Source: Bacillota bacterium (GTDB taxonomy: Bacteria > Bacillota > Clostridia > Acetivibrionales > DTU013). From it: a stretch of DNA of 64,000 nt. Made by a program: the position numbers and the translations under genes. Below the pieces are notes generated by a model. The model was not told the origin of the DNA. It ran no database searches and saw only the letters and a program-made list of their open reading frames with translations. Shown piece after piece: positions 42,924 to 51,568 of the stretch. The stretch spans positions 1 to 64,000 of the forward strand of contig JAEYRV010000024.1 in assembly GCA_023435305.1 (NCBI GenBank). Reading direction: 5' to 3'. Numbering within the stretch: position 1 is the first letter of the stretch; each line of letters opens with the position of its first letter.

Positions 42924-43580
42924 TTACCTGCCCTGCTCTATCTTACCGTCTTCGAGGTATTTCTCCAGCTTGCGCTTTACGCGCTGGAGTGCATTGTCTA
43001 TGGATTTTACATGTCTTTTCAGCTCGACTGCTATCTCCTGATAGGACCTGCCCTGCAGGTACTGGGACAGCACCTCCCATTCAAGGCTGCTGAGTATTTC
43101 TCCCATCTTGACCTCGATACCGGCAAATTCCTCCCTGTTGATCATCATTTCCTCAGGGTCGCTAATGCTCTCTTCGCTGATGACATCCATCAATGTACGA
43201 TCGGAGTCTTCGTCGAAAATTGGCTTGTTGAGGGATATATATGAGTTGAGTGGGATGTGCTTCTGCCTGGTAGCCGTCTTTATGGCCGTTATGATCTGGC
43301 GGGTGATGCAAAGCTCTGCGAATGCTCTGAAGGATGACAGCTTGTCCCCTCTGAAATCCCTGATGGCTTTGTAGAGGCCTATCATGCCTTCCTGGATGAT
43401 GTCCTCCCTGTCTGCGCCAATGAGAAAATATGTCCTTGCTTTTGCACGGACAAAGCTCTTGTACTTGTTGATAAGAAACTCGAGGGCCTTGTCATCTCCT
43501 GCTTTTGCGTCTCTGATGATATCCTCGTCCACTGCGGGATTATAGGTTATTTGTACCTCGGCTTGAGCATTCTGCTTCAA
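42924..43580 (-). CDS. sigH: RNA polymerase sporulation sigma factor SigH
   Basis: The TTG at 43580 is chosen because AGGGGG lies seven bases upstream. The 218-residue protein has region 2 (DDKALEFLINKYKSFVRAKA, ADREDIIQEGMIGLYKAIRD, FRGDKLSSFRAFAELCITRQ) and region 4 with an HTH (YLQGRSYQEIAVELKRHVKS, IDNALQRVKRKLEKYLED). Length, sequence and position after rlmB identify Spo0H, which starts early sporulation and stationary-phase transcription. In Clostridia the locus normally continues through tRNAs to rpmG-secE-nusG-rplK; here the island follows instead. Confidence 0.93.
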   Translation of the reverse strand: MKQNAQAEVQITYNPAVDEDIIRDAKAGDDKALEFLINKYKSFVRAKARTYFLIGADREDIIQEGMIGLYKAIRDFRGDKLSSFRAFAELCITRQIITAIKTATRQKHIPLNSYISLNKPIFDEDSDRTLMDVISEESISDPEEMMINREEFAGIEVKMGEILSSLEWEVLSQYLQGRSYQEIAVELKRHVKSIDNALQRVKRKLEKYLEDGKIEQGR

Positions 43581-43850
43581 ATATATGCCCCCTAATATGT
43601 AATGCAAATCGTGTTACGAACAGGCAATTTTCTGGGAGTTCACCTTACCTCATTATACGTTAATGCCTTCTTTTATGTCAAGCTGAAACTTGCTCCGGTG
43701 CGGTTTTCCAAGTTTTTGCGGCAACCGCCGGGTCATCTGGTAATCCTCACCCGTCTTACATTATTGGGAAATAATGTTTGTTTAAAATCACTCTATATAG
43801 ATATCGGCAGTTTTAATTTCTTCTACATAACCAATTTTTGTATTTACAAA

Positions 43851-43912
43851 AAATCCTTCCTCCAGGCTCCTAACTGGTTGTCACTGTCATGTTGAGCCCG
43901 GAAGAAGGAATT
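43851..43912 (-). terminator. Terminator of rlmB
   Basis: On the minus strand, directly after the rlmB stop, AATTCCTTCTTCCGGGCTC pairs with GAGCCTGGAGGAAGGATTT and a T-run follows (ATTTTTTG). Confidence 0.75.
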
Positions 43913-43915
43913 TCA

Positions 43916-45259
43916 TCATTGCTGTTTTATGTTTCTCTGCCTGACTATATCATAAATCACAATTGCGCCGGCGATTGCGGCGTTCAGCGATGATATGTCG
44001 CCCAGCATCGGTATATTGACGGTAAAATCACAGGCCTCTCTGACCAGCTTGCCCATGCCTTCGCCCTCACTCCCTATCACAAGGGCGATCCCACCTGTGA
44101 GATCGTGGTCATAATACGGCTTCTCTCCAGTGGAATCGGTTCCAGCCACCCATATATTCTTTGTCTTCAGATACTCTATAGTCTGCACGATGTTGGTGAC
44201 ACGAGCAACGGGTACATATTCGATTGCGCCTGCCGATGCTTTTGACACCACCGATGTGAGCCCGACGGCTCTGCGCTTCGGTATAATGACTCCATGCACG
44301 CCGGCGGCATTAGAAGTCCTGAGAATCGAGCCGAGGTTGTATGCATCGGTTATCTCATCAAGGATGATAATAAATGGCGGCCTGCCGCTTTCGGCTGCTG
44401 TCTTGAGTATATCGTCGACCTCAACATAATCCTTTGGAGAGGTCAGTGCAATAATGCCCTGATGGGCATGGGTATCAGACATTTCATCCAGCTTCGAGCG
44501 ATCCACCTCCTGGATGATTATGTGGCTTTCCCTTGCCAGCGCTATTATTTGATTTATGGAGCCTTCTTTCTCTCCCTTTGAAACGTATATCCTGTTTATG
44601 CTGCGTCCCGATTTGACGGCTTCCATAACGGAATTTCTGCCCTCGAGCTTATCAAGGTTTTCAGCAAGCTGGTTGTCGGGCTTTTGCACATCCTGGAGGT
44701 CGGGCTTCTTTTCCATGTTCTTCTTAAAGGTCTTTGGAGGCTTGCGATCCTTAAAGCCGGCCGATTCCCTGTTCTGATCCCAACCTGTATCATTATCAGG
44801 TTTTTGGTTAAAGCTCTGATAAGGCTTGCGATCTGCACCACTGTATGGTTTACGATCTCTATCTCCATAAGGCTTACGATCATTATCACCGTATGGTTTA
44901 CGATCCCTGTCTCCGTATGGTTTGCGATCTCTATCTCCGTATGGTTTGCGATCCCTGTCGCCATAGGGCTTGCGGTCCTTATCTCCGTATGGTTTGCGAT
45001 CCCTGTCGCCATAAGGCTTACGATCATTATCTCCATAGGGTTTACGATCCCTGTCACCGTACGGTTTACGATCAGCACTGCCGTAGGGCTTGCGGTCCTT
45101 ATCTCCGTAAGGCTTGCGGTCAGCGCCTCCGTCAGCGCTTCTGTTATTGCTCCAACCGGATTTACGGTCCGAACCCCATTCCTTCTTCTGTTCCGGCTTC
45201 CTGCCCGGTTTCCATTCTGTCTTCCTGCCTGTATTTCCTGGCCGTTTATACTCCGCCAT
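43916..45259 (-). CDS. rlmB: 23S rRNA (guanosine-2'-O)-methyltransferase RlmB with repetitive N-terminal extension
   Basis: The C-terminal 250 residues are a standard SpoU/TrmH methyltransferase: a substrate-binding part (LEGRNSVMEAVKSGRSINRI, THAHQGIIALTSP), then ILDEITDAYNLGSILRTSNA, VIGSEGEGMGKLVREACDF and NIPMLGDISSLNAAIAGAIV forming the knotted SAM site. The first 190 residues are absent from ordinary RlmB (about 250 residues). They are very basic and hold 13 near-perfect octapeptides of the type DRKPYGDR. Such a disordered arm may bind rRNA. ATG 45259 is preferred over a GTG four codons earlier by RBS spacing. Downstream of mrnC. Confidence 0.92.
   Translation of the reverse strand: MAEYKRPGNTGRKTEWKPGRKPEQKKEWGSDRKSGWSNNRSADGGADRKPYGDKDRKPYGSADRKPYGDRDRKPYGDNDRKPYGDRDRKPYGDKDRKPYGDRDRKPYGDRDRKPYGDRDRKPYGDNDRKPYGDRDRKPYSGADRKPYQSFNQKPDNDTGWDQNRESAGFKDRKPPKTFKKNMEKKPDLQDVQKPDNQLAENLDKLEGRNSVMEAVKSGRSINRIYVSKGEKEGSINQIIALARESHIIIQEVDRSKLDEMSDTHAHQGIIALTSPKDYVEVDDILKTAAESGRPPFIIILDEITDAYNLGSILRTSNAAGVHGVIIPKRRAVGLTSVVSKASAGAIEYVPVARVTNIVQTIEYLKTKNIWVAGTDSTGEKPYYDHDLTGGIALVIGSEGEGMGKLVREACDFTVNIPMLGDISSLNAAIAGAIVIYDIVRQRNIKQQ
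44812..45124. repeat. 24-bp tandem repeat inside rlmB
   Basis: Thirteen in-frame 24-bp units encode DRKPYG plus two variable residues (DR, DK, DN, SA). Synonymous changes between units show they are not all recent, yet identical neighbours suggest ongoing slippage. Copy number probably varies between strains. Confidence 0.85.
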
Positions 45260-45327
45260 AACTGCTTGCACCTTTAACCTTTCTGTTTTCCTTTATTTTT
45301 CTCTGTCCGTCTTTAATTATCCCGCGT

Positions 45328-45774
45328 TCAATGATCGTTCCCATCGGCTGCCCGGTTTTGTTCCACCGATATCTTCAGCAGCTCAAGAAGGCGGACGTAA
45401 TCCTGTTTTATGTAAAGATAGCCCAGCAGTGTTTCAAACCCCGTGGCATACTTGTATTCTGTGACATCGGCATTTTTGGGGATCGTGCCTGATTTGGCGT
45501 TTCTGCCCCGTTTCACAATATCCAGTTCTTCAGGCTTGAGTGTCTCCATCAGTTTATGTATGATGTCGGATTGGGCTTTCGCCTTCACATACGATATGGA
45601 CTGCTTGTGAAGCTTATGGACCGGTGCATTGCCCTTGCTCAGCAGCAGTGTACGCACATAAAGCTCATATACTGCATCGCCCACATATGCCAGTACCAAA
45701 GGCGAGTATGTGTTCAGATCACCGGCCTTGACAGCGAATTCCTGTCCAAGATTCTTAAATATTTCCTCGTTCAT
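45328..45774 (-). CDS. mrnC: Mini-ribonuclease III
   Basis: 148 residues with a lone RNase III catalytic domain: SPLVLAYVGDAVYELYVRTL (signature with E/D metal ligands), KAKAQSDIIHKL, VKRGRNAKSGTIPKNADVTE and ATGFETLLGYLYI. No dsRNA-binding domain. MrnC matures 23S rRNA ends in Firmicutes. The position between lplA and rlmB fits the conserved mrnC-rlmB-sigH order. The start has no strong RBS but fits the family length. Confidence 0.93.
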   Translation of the reverse strand: MNEEIFKNLGQEFAVKAGDLNTYSPLVLAYVGDAVYELYVRTLLLSKGNAPVHKLHKQSISYVKAKAQSDIIHKLMETLKPEELDIVKRGRNAKSGTIPKNADVTEYKYATGFETLLGYLYIKQDYVRLLELLKISVEQNRAADGNDH

Positions 45775-45903
45775 GTATTATTGCTACCATTCTAAAAAAT
45801 GTGACCTCTTGAGTGTATTATATATTATAATGCAATTGTTCAAAAGAGAAATTTTCAAACATCTGATAATTCACTTTAATACGCCTTCTGTAAACCATAA
45901 GAA

Positions 45904-45932
45904 ATCACAGGGATTTATCGTCTCCCTGTGAT
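45904..45932 (-). terminator. Terminator after lplA
   Basis: ATCACAGGGA/TCCCTGTGAT hairpin, 31 bp after the lipoate ligase stop codon; no strong T-run but near-perfect stem. Confidence 0.55.
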
Positions 45933-45962
45933 AATATGTGATGTTTCAGTGAATTTTACTCG

Positions 45963-46994
45963 TCAAAAATCCATATCCCGGAGCCATTTAACGATATCGT
46001 CTGTCATGACATCAGCCCCCATGCTGCCAGGGATCGGGGCCGCGCTGTTAATGTCCGCCACCGCGCTGATCCTGTCGGCCAGGCATTCGGAGTTGAACTT
46101 GCAGCCCTTCAGCAAAACCGAGAGTCCTTCGATATAGTCAGCGTCCATAGCATTTGAATAAACAACAGCATCTGTGACTATACCATCTTCCAGACGAAAT
46201 CCTATTTCGAGGCTGCCCCATGGAAATATGTTTTCAATGTTTTTGTCAAATTCGACAGCTTTACCGTATCGCCATGCCCATGACGAATATTTACAGTACA
46301 GCTCTTCAAGCGCAGCCCGGCTTTCACTGCACTTTCTCAGACAATTTTCAACCTGTGCGGTGCTGGCGTATGCCTTTCTAAAAGCTTCGGTCAATGCATC
46401 AGCCAAAACCTCTACATTGAGATCAGGCTTTAGTTCAGAAAGGTTAACAACGTGTGAGCATGCCTGATTTGTGTCCTTTTCTGTAACATCCCCGGCGGCA
46501 ATCTGCAGATATTCAGAAAGCTTGTCGATATCTGTGGAGACATATATCGTGCCATGATGACAGGCGTTGTCCTTCCTGAAGCAGAAGGCGCTGTCCGAGA
46601 ACTTGCGGCCATTGGCGGTCAGTCCGCATACACCGCCTTTTTCAGCGGCAATGCCCAGGCCATTGACGGCCTCAAGGACTACTTCCATCTGCTTGTCCGG
46701 ATTAAATGCGCCGCTGCCTGTTATAAAAGTGAAATTAAGATTGCCAAGGTCCTGATAAACGGTGCCACCGCCCGAGAGCCTCCTTGCGAGCTTTCCTCCG
46801 TCATTCTCCAGCAGTTCGGTCCTGCATTCCCTACAGGGGTTTTGGTTTCTGCCGATCAATACAGCGTTATCATTTTGCCAAAGATATAATATTGTTTCAC
46901 CCTGCGATACCTGTTCCAGCAGATATTCCTCGACTGCCAGGTTCCACCAGGGGTCTGCTGATCTTGTCCGCACTATTCGAGTATTACATGCCAT
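45963..46994 (-). CDS. lplA: Lipoate-protein ligase A
   Basis: ATG 46994 is preferred because GGAGG lies six bases upstream (another ATG abuts it). The 343-residue enzyme has the biotin/lipoate ligase fold: DPWWNLAVEEYLLEQV, LYLWQNDNAVLIGRNQNPCR, LARRLSGGGTVYQDLGNLNF (the RRxSGGG lipoyl-AMP site) and GRKFSDSAFCFRKDNACHHG. A C-terminal accessory domain is present (ENIFPWGSLEIGFRLEDGIV). It attaches lipoate to 2-oxoacid dehydrogenase or glycine-cleavage proteins in the cytosol. Probably monocistronic. Confidence 0.9.
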   Translation of the reverse strand: MACNTRIVRTRSADPWWNLAVEEYLLEQVSQGETILYLWQNDNAVLIGRNQNPCRECRTELLENDGGKLARRLSGGGTVYQDLGNLNFTFITGSGAFNPDKQMEVVLEAVNGLGIAAEKGGVCGLTANGRKFSDSAFCFRKDNACHHGTIYVSTDIDKLSEYLQIAAGDVTEKDTNQACSHVVNLSELKPDLNVEVLADALTEAFRKAYASTAQVENCLRKCSESRAALEELYCKYSSWAWRYGKAVEFDKNIENIFPWGSLEIGFRLEDGIVTDAVVYSNAMDADYIEGLSVLLKGCKFNSECLADRISAVADINSAAPIPGSMGADVMTDDIVKWLRDMDF

Positions 46995-47317
46995 TTCCAT
47001 CCTCCGGATCGGCGCCGGTTAGTTGATGCTGCCATGCCGTCTGATTACTTGAGATGTCCCGTGATACTGGTAGTGTCCCGGTGCGCCTTAACTATTATAC
47101 TTAAACTTTCTTATGTTTTCAACAAAATGGTTCTCTTTTCTCTCTTTTATGTAACATTAGTATGTATACACCAATTTACCAAGGGCATGTCAAGAAAAGT
47201 CGACTGTAAACATTCAGGTGTATCCGAATATATTGTACTAGAAAACACTAACAAACCGGACAATTGGCTAAATATCAGTCCAGGTGATTTATGTGCAAAA
47301 AGTAAGGGGGTATTTAT
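46995..47317. other. Intergenic region between divergent lplA and 244-aa gene
   Basis: About 320 bp with no supported gene. A frame of 129 codons crosses it but lacks an RBS and overlaps the downstream gene, so it is rejected. It must carry both promoters; AAGGGGG before 47318 is the RBS of the next gene. Confidence 0.5.
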
Positions 47318-48052
47318 ATGGCTGGGATCGAATCCGGACAGATCATTGATCCGAATTGCTTTCCGACACCAAACGAGCTGGTCTGCATACAGGTTCCAAA
47401 GGTTTTCGACCAGGTCGCACTAAGGGATTGTTCGACAAGAACCATCACTCTCATGCCGGGCTCAGGGGTCGTGAATCCTGTGTTTGCCTATGAGGGAGCA
47501 GACGATTTCGACATTACAGAAGTAAAGGTCATTTCCAGAACAGATTCATTGACAAAGCCAGGGTACAAAAGACTGAAATTATTCGTAAGGATACGGTACA
47601 TAATCCATTATTCAGACGGCGTGAACCAGCTGACACAACCCGATGAAGCCAGCTTCAGCCTCACAGTCAACGAGATCTATTGTCCCGACTGCCTCACACA
47701 AATCGGGATCATTAGGTATCCGCCCGATACTATACCCGGCACTCTCGATGCCGATGGGCTCTCCATCAAAGTTGAAGCATTGGCTGAGGCATTCAACGAT
47801 GTGGTTAACCCTGCTACAGGAGCTCTGTCCCTTGATATTGGAGTATTCCTTATTGTTAAGTGTGAGTGCGAAGTGCAGCTGTTGATTCCTGCATACGGAT
47901 ACTGTCCTGTCCCACCGGAACAGATAAATCCTGCTGCATTGAACTGCAATATTTTCAACAACAGGGATCTGACGCCCTTCCCCACGCAGTTTTATCCGGA
48001 TCAAAAGCCAAACCTGCTCGATCTCGAGAATGCCTGCGTTGAGGACAGCTGA
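47318..48052 (+). CDS. Hypothetical protein, possible spore-surface protein
   Basis: 244 residues without signal peptide or membrane segment. A beta-rich core (FVRIRYIIHYSDGVNQLTQP, GALSLDIGVFLIVKCECEVQ) is flanked by cysteine-containing N- and C-terminal parts; eight cysteines in all (DPNCFP, DCLTQIG, KCECEV, AYGYCPVPP). Similar cytosolic, cysteine-rich clostridial proteins are found on spore coats, and a collagen-like protein gene lies in the same locus, so a spore-coat role is suggested but unproven. AAGGGGG lies eight bases before the ATG. Confidence 0.65.
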   Translation: MAGIESGQIIDPNCFPTPNELVCIQVPKVFDQVALRDCSTRTITLMPGSGVVNPVFAYEGADDFDITEVKVISRTDSLTKPGYKRLKLFVRIRYIIHYSDGVNQLTQPDEASFSLTVNEIYCPDCLTQIGIIRYPPDTIPGTLDADGLSIKVEALAEAFNDVVNPATGALSLDIGVFLIVKCECEVQLLIPAYGYCPVPPEQINPAALNCNIFNNRDLTPFPTQFYPDQKPNLLDLENACVEDS

Positions 48053-48106
48053 AGGATATAAGCCGAAGGATGTTACAAGCAATACTAAAATGGCGGGTGC
48101 GAATAT

Positions 48107-48373
48107 ATGACCCAATATTATGCACTGGTGCAGACAAAATCCCATGCCTTTTTTCTTGAGAGCCGCCTAAGGCAGGAAGGTGTACAATGTGAGCTGACCA
48201 ACATACCCAGAGATATCATGACCGATTTATGTAATCTTGGCGTCCGTTTCACAGAAGCAGATATCTCTGCGGCACTGGATATTATAAGAAGATGCCGTCT
48301 GCCTGGCTGCAAAGTTTGTCGTGAAGGCTGGAACGGCGGCGGCATCTTTTATGAAGTGATCTATGCCGAGTGA
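48107..48373 (+). CDS. DUF3343 protein (putative Se/S carrier-like)
   Basis: 88 residues: QYYALVQTKSHAFFLESRLR at the N-terminus and QEGVQCELTNIPRDIMTDLC in the centre are the DUF3343 pattern, a small ferredoxin-like fold found in Clostridia. It is sometimes linked to selenium or sulfur delivery. A C-terminal CRLPGCKVCREGW adds a C-x4-C-x2-C cluster not expected in every member and could bind metal. Its last 13 bases overlap the converging rfbB gene. Confidence 0.75.
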   Translation: MTQYYALVQTKSHAFFLESRLRQEGVQCELTNIPRDIMTDLCNLGVRFTEADISAALDIIRRCRLPGCKVCREGWNGGGIFYEVIYAE

Positions 48374-49344
48374 CCTGAGTAAGCGGATAAATACCATTTT
48401 ACGGTGTCCATTATTCTCTCCTCAAATCGCCTGCTGCATTTGAAGCCGAGCCTTTCCATCGCCTTCCTGCTGTCGAGTGCATAGCGGAAGTCATGGCCGG
48501 GACGGTCATTTACCATCTGCACCAGATCCAGAGGTTTGTTCATGATGGCGAGAATGTGTTTTGCCAGGTCGATGTTGGAAAACTCCTCTGAGGATCCGAT
48601 GTTATATATTTCACCCGTTACCCCTTCGAACATGGCCTTGGCAATGGCGTCACAGTGATCCTGTACATAGATCCATTCCCTGATATTTAATCCGTCTCCA
48701 TAGATGGGTATGGGTTTATTTTCCATTGCACTAAGGATACAGGTAGGAATGAATTTCTCAGGGTTCTGGCATGGTCCGTAATTGTTGCAGCATCTGGTTA
48801 TGATTGCCGGAAAGCCATACGTTTTTATATATGCGCGCACCATCAGATCAGCGGATGCCTTCGATGCAGAGTACGGGCTGTTCGGCAGCAGAGGTGATTC
48901 CTCGGTGAATGGCTCCTGATCGTTGGTAATACTGCCATATACCTCATCCGTGGACACCTGCAGAAATATCTTTCCTTCGTAACCGGCATCCCTCCAACTG
49001 CGGCGTGCTGCATCCATTAATGTCATTACTCCGATTATGTTGGTCACCGCAAATATCCCCGGGTCACCGATACTTCGATCCACATGAGACTCCGCGGCAA
49101 AGTTGACGACCGCATCCGGCCTGTACTGTTCCATAATACTGCCCACCAGCTCTGCATCACAAATATCGCCTTGTATAAAGCTATAACATGGATGACATTC
49201 AACATCCTTCAAATACTCGGGATTCGCGGCATATGTGAGTTTATCAAGATTGATGATATGGTATCCATCATATCTCTCCAGATGCCTGTTGATGAAATTG
49301 CTGCCAATAAATCCGGCTCCGCCCGTGACAAGGATCGTTTTCAT
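48361..49344 (-). CDS. rfbB: dTDP-glucose 4,6-dehydratase
   Basis: 327 residues of an extended SDR: NAD-binding TGGAGFIGSNF, the substrate motif STDEVYGSI with the Thr-Asp-Glu triad, YSASKAS with catalytic Tyr-x3-Lys, and RCCNNYGPCQNPEKFIP. It converts dTDP-glucose to dTDP-4-keto-6-deoxyglucose. It lies nine bp behind the nucleotidyltransferase gene rfbA on the same strand, so together they make the precursor for aminotransferases and reductases elsewhere in the locus. GAGGTGG precedes the ATG. Confidence 0.94.
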   Translation of the reverse strand: MKTILVTGGAGFIGSNFINRHLERYDGYHIINLDKLTYAANPEYLKDVECHPCYSFIQGDICDAELVGSIMEQYRPDAVVNFAAESHVDRSIGDPGIFAVTNIIGVMTLMDAARRSWRDAGYEGKIFLQVSTDEVYGSITNDQEPFTEESPLLPNSPYSASKASADLMVRAYIKTYGFPAIITRCCNNYGPCQNPEKFIPTCILSAMENKPIPIYGDGLNIREWIYVQDHCDAIAKAMFEGVTGEIYNIGSSEEFSNIDLAKHILAIMNKPLDLVQMVNDRPGHDFRYALDSRKAMERLGFKCSRRFEERIMDTVKWYLSAYSGHSA

Positions 49345-49353
49345 AAGCCACCT

Positions 49354-50457
49354 CTAAAAAATGATTTTGCTATCGTCACCGATACAAAGATATATGGAAT
49401 ATTCCCGATCAGGAGCCTGTATTTGCTCTGAGTCCTGCTTTTCTATTACTGTATGTTTCCCAATCAGGCTGGCAGAGATCCTGCCCTTAAGATTTGTGAT
49501 CCTCGCTCCTTCCATTATGACACTGTTATCTATATCACACCCGGCAAGAACACAATTGTCTCCAATCACAGTATAAGGCCCCAGATGGCATCCGGTGATG
49601 CTGACATGACTGCCCAGCACCACAGGACCGGACAGGTGACTGTCCGATATGAGGACATCTTCCCCTGCCAGGACTATTCCCTGCTTTGTTGAATCGTTCA
49701 TTTTCGGCTCTCTGCCTGTGCTGCATACGCTGTCTGAATCCGTTTTGATATCGTCCATGATGAGCCGGTTCGCTTCCAGAAAATCATCAATGCTGCCGGT
49801 ATCCTTCCACCAGCCTTCAGACAGTGCATATCCGACCACTCCTCCCAGCTCGATCTGCTTCTGTATGGCATCTGTTATCTCCAGCTCTCCCCTGGCAGAT
49901 GGGATGGTGTGGTCTATGGCATCCATTATGGTATGGTCAAATATATATATCCCGGTAATGATCAGATTGCTCGGAGGAACTGCCGGCTTTTCCACCAGAT
50001 GGACGACCCGTTCACGGTTGATCACAGCCACGCCATATCGGGACGGATCCTCTGATATATGAAGAAGAATGAGCGAATTAACTGGTTTTTTGTAATAATC
50101 ACGGATGACATCCGTCAATTCCATCCGGAACAGGTTATCTCCCAGGATCATAATAAATGGGGCATCCTGCAGAAAGTCCGCGGCTGTTTTCACAGCATGG
50201 GCCAGACCAAGGGGCTGAGGCTGGTAAATATATGTGATGGCCACATTCCACGCTTTCCCGTCTCCCACAGCCAGCTCGATCTCACAATGGTTGTCGCCTA
50301 CAATGATCCCGATATCCTTGATTTCTGTTCTGGCCAGCTTATCAATAATATGAAAAAGGATGGGCCTGTTTGCCGCCGGCAGCAGCTGCTTGGCTCCGGA
50401 GTAGGTAAAGGGCCTGAATCTGGTGCCTGATCCACCGCTTAAGATGAGTGCCTTCAT
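49354..50457 (-). CDS. rfbA: Glucose-1-phosphate thymidylyltransferase (long form)
   Basis: 367 residues. The N-terminal nucleotidyltransferase has MKALILSGGSGTRFRPFTYS (pyrophosphorylase signature), then KQLLPAANRPI and FIMILGDNLF. Beyond residue 240 a left-handed beta-helix with hexapeptides (VLISDSHLSGPVVLGSHVSI) continues, as in the longer RmlA/StrD-type enzymes. It makes dTDP-glucose from dTTP and glucose-1-phosphate. The first gene of the rfbAB pair; the divergent glycosyltransferase operon starts 191 bp away. Confidence 0.92.
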   Translation of the reverse strand: MKALILSGGSGTRFRPFTYSGAKQLLPAANRPILFHIIDKLARTEIKDIGIIVGDNHCEIELAVGDGKAWNVAITYIYQPQPLGLAHAVKTAADFLQDAPFIMILGDNLFRMELTDVIRDYYKKPVNSLILLHISEDPSRYGVAVINRERVVHLVEKPAVPPSNLIITGIYIFDHTIMDAIDHTIPSARGELEITDAIQKQIELGGVVGYALSEGWWKDTGSIDDFLEANRLIMDDIKTDSDSVCSTGREPKMNDSTKQGIVLAGEDVLISDSHLSGPVVLGSHVSITGCHLGPYTVIGDNCVLAGCDIDNSVIMEGARITNLKGRISASLIGKHTVIEKQDSEQIQAPDREYSIYLCIGDDSKIIF

Positions 50458-50648
50458 ACAATTACCTCAATAAGTGTTTTATGTATACTTCAATATATTC
50501 CTGCCCACAGTGAAGTGTGTATTTTTACATCCACACATCACAAGAATTTAGGCCGCTTCTGGAACGTTATAATCTGCTTTACATAATATATATAGAACTT
50601 GTTGTTCTCAAATGAGAGCATCTTTAAACGATCAAGGGAGGAAAACCA

Positions 50649-51548
50649 ATGTCATTGCCATTTGTAAGCTTCATCACCTTCAACAGACTGGGACTGTCGG
50701 CAAGGAATCTACAGGCGCTGCTTAAAACAGAAGATGATTTTGAGCTTCACATTATAGACAGCAATTCCCGGGATGATTCATGGGCTTACATCGAAAGCCT
50801 TAATGACAGCCGGATAAAGTCCAGGACCAGACTACCGCTGAACCGGGGGCCGATCTATGCTGTCAATCACAATCTGGCAAAAAGAAAGCCGGATCAATAT
50901 TTTATTGCCCTCGACAGCGATGTGCTCCTCCTCACACCGGACTGGATCACTAAATTCATGAGGGTTTTTGATACCTTCCCAGAGGTTGGTATGCTGGGCG
51001 TCCCGCGAACAAGTCCATATAAGGAATTCATACCGCCGGTCATCCCGATGGAGAAAAACGGGATTCGGTATTTACAGCTCAAGGACGGCATCGTTGGGGC
51101 CTCGCTGGATTTTGTACCCGGCCATTGTCAGTGCCTTCGTCCCGAGCTGATCAATATCCTCGGCTACTGGAGTGAGGAGAATTATTTCGGAGATGCCGAG
51201 CTGTCCGTGCGCATCAACCAATATACACCTTATAGGGCCGGTTTTGTCACCGATATTTCGATCAGCATGGAGCAGTCGATTCCATGCGCGGACTGCCCGG
51301 TTAAGAAATTATGTCACCTTGATAAAATTGAGAATACCTGCTTCAGCATCCGCGACACTTATCACAAGAATGAATCCTTTGTTGAAAAAAACACCTGGAA
51401 ATATACTGCGACCTTCGATGAACTCAAGCAAGGGAAAAGGCCGGTATACTGCGCTTCCGTCCACGACCCCGAGTCCATCAGGAATCATATGTACAATGCG
51501 GAATGGGCAGAGGATAACTTCAACTTTTATGTAATCAACGCCAACTGA
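50649..51548 (+). CDS. Family 2 glycosyltransferase with cysteine cluster (copy 1)
   Basis: 299 residues: VSFITFNRLGLSARNLQALL and IIDSNSRDDSWAYIESL form the GT-A nucleotide-binding start, YFIALDSDVLL contains the DxD motif, and the central VPGHCQCLRPELINILGYWS resembles the acceptor-binding part. A C-terminal segment has C-x2-C-x5-C-x8-C (PCADCPVKKLCHLDKIENTC), shared with the next gene and unusual for GT2. AGGGAGG precedes the ATG. Likely cytosolic or membrane-peripheral, adding a sugar to a glycan or protein. Confidence 0.85.
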   Translation: MSLPFVSFITFNRLGLSARNLQALLKTEDDFELHIIDSNSRDDSWAYIESLNDSRIKSRTRLPLNRGPIYAVNHNLAKRKPDQYFIALDSDVLLLTPDWITKFMRVFDTFPEVGMLGVPRTSPYKEFIPPVIPMEKNGIRYLQLKDGIVGASLDFVPGHCQCLRPELINILGYWSEENYFGDAELSVRINQYTPYRAGFVTDISISMEQSIPCADCPVKKLCHLDKIENTCFSIRDTYHKNESFVEKNTWKYTATFDELKQGKRPVYCASVHDPESIRNHMYNAEWAEDNFNFYVINAN

Positions 51549-51568
51549 TGAAGAAGAGGTGAAACAGC

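Noticed and set aside
44596..45277. Frames of 138-197 codons inside the rlmB repeat region
   Set aside because: They are low-complexity shadows of the 24-bp repeat in other frames and lack start signals.
47034..47423. 129-codon plus-strand frame before the 244-aa gene
   Set aside because: No RBS, overlaps the next gene's start in another frame, and shows no recognisable pattern.
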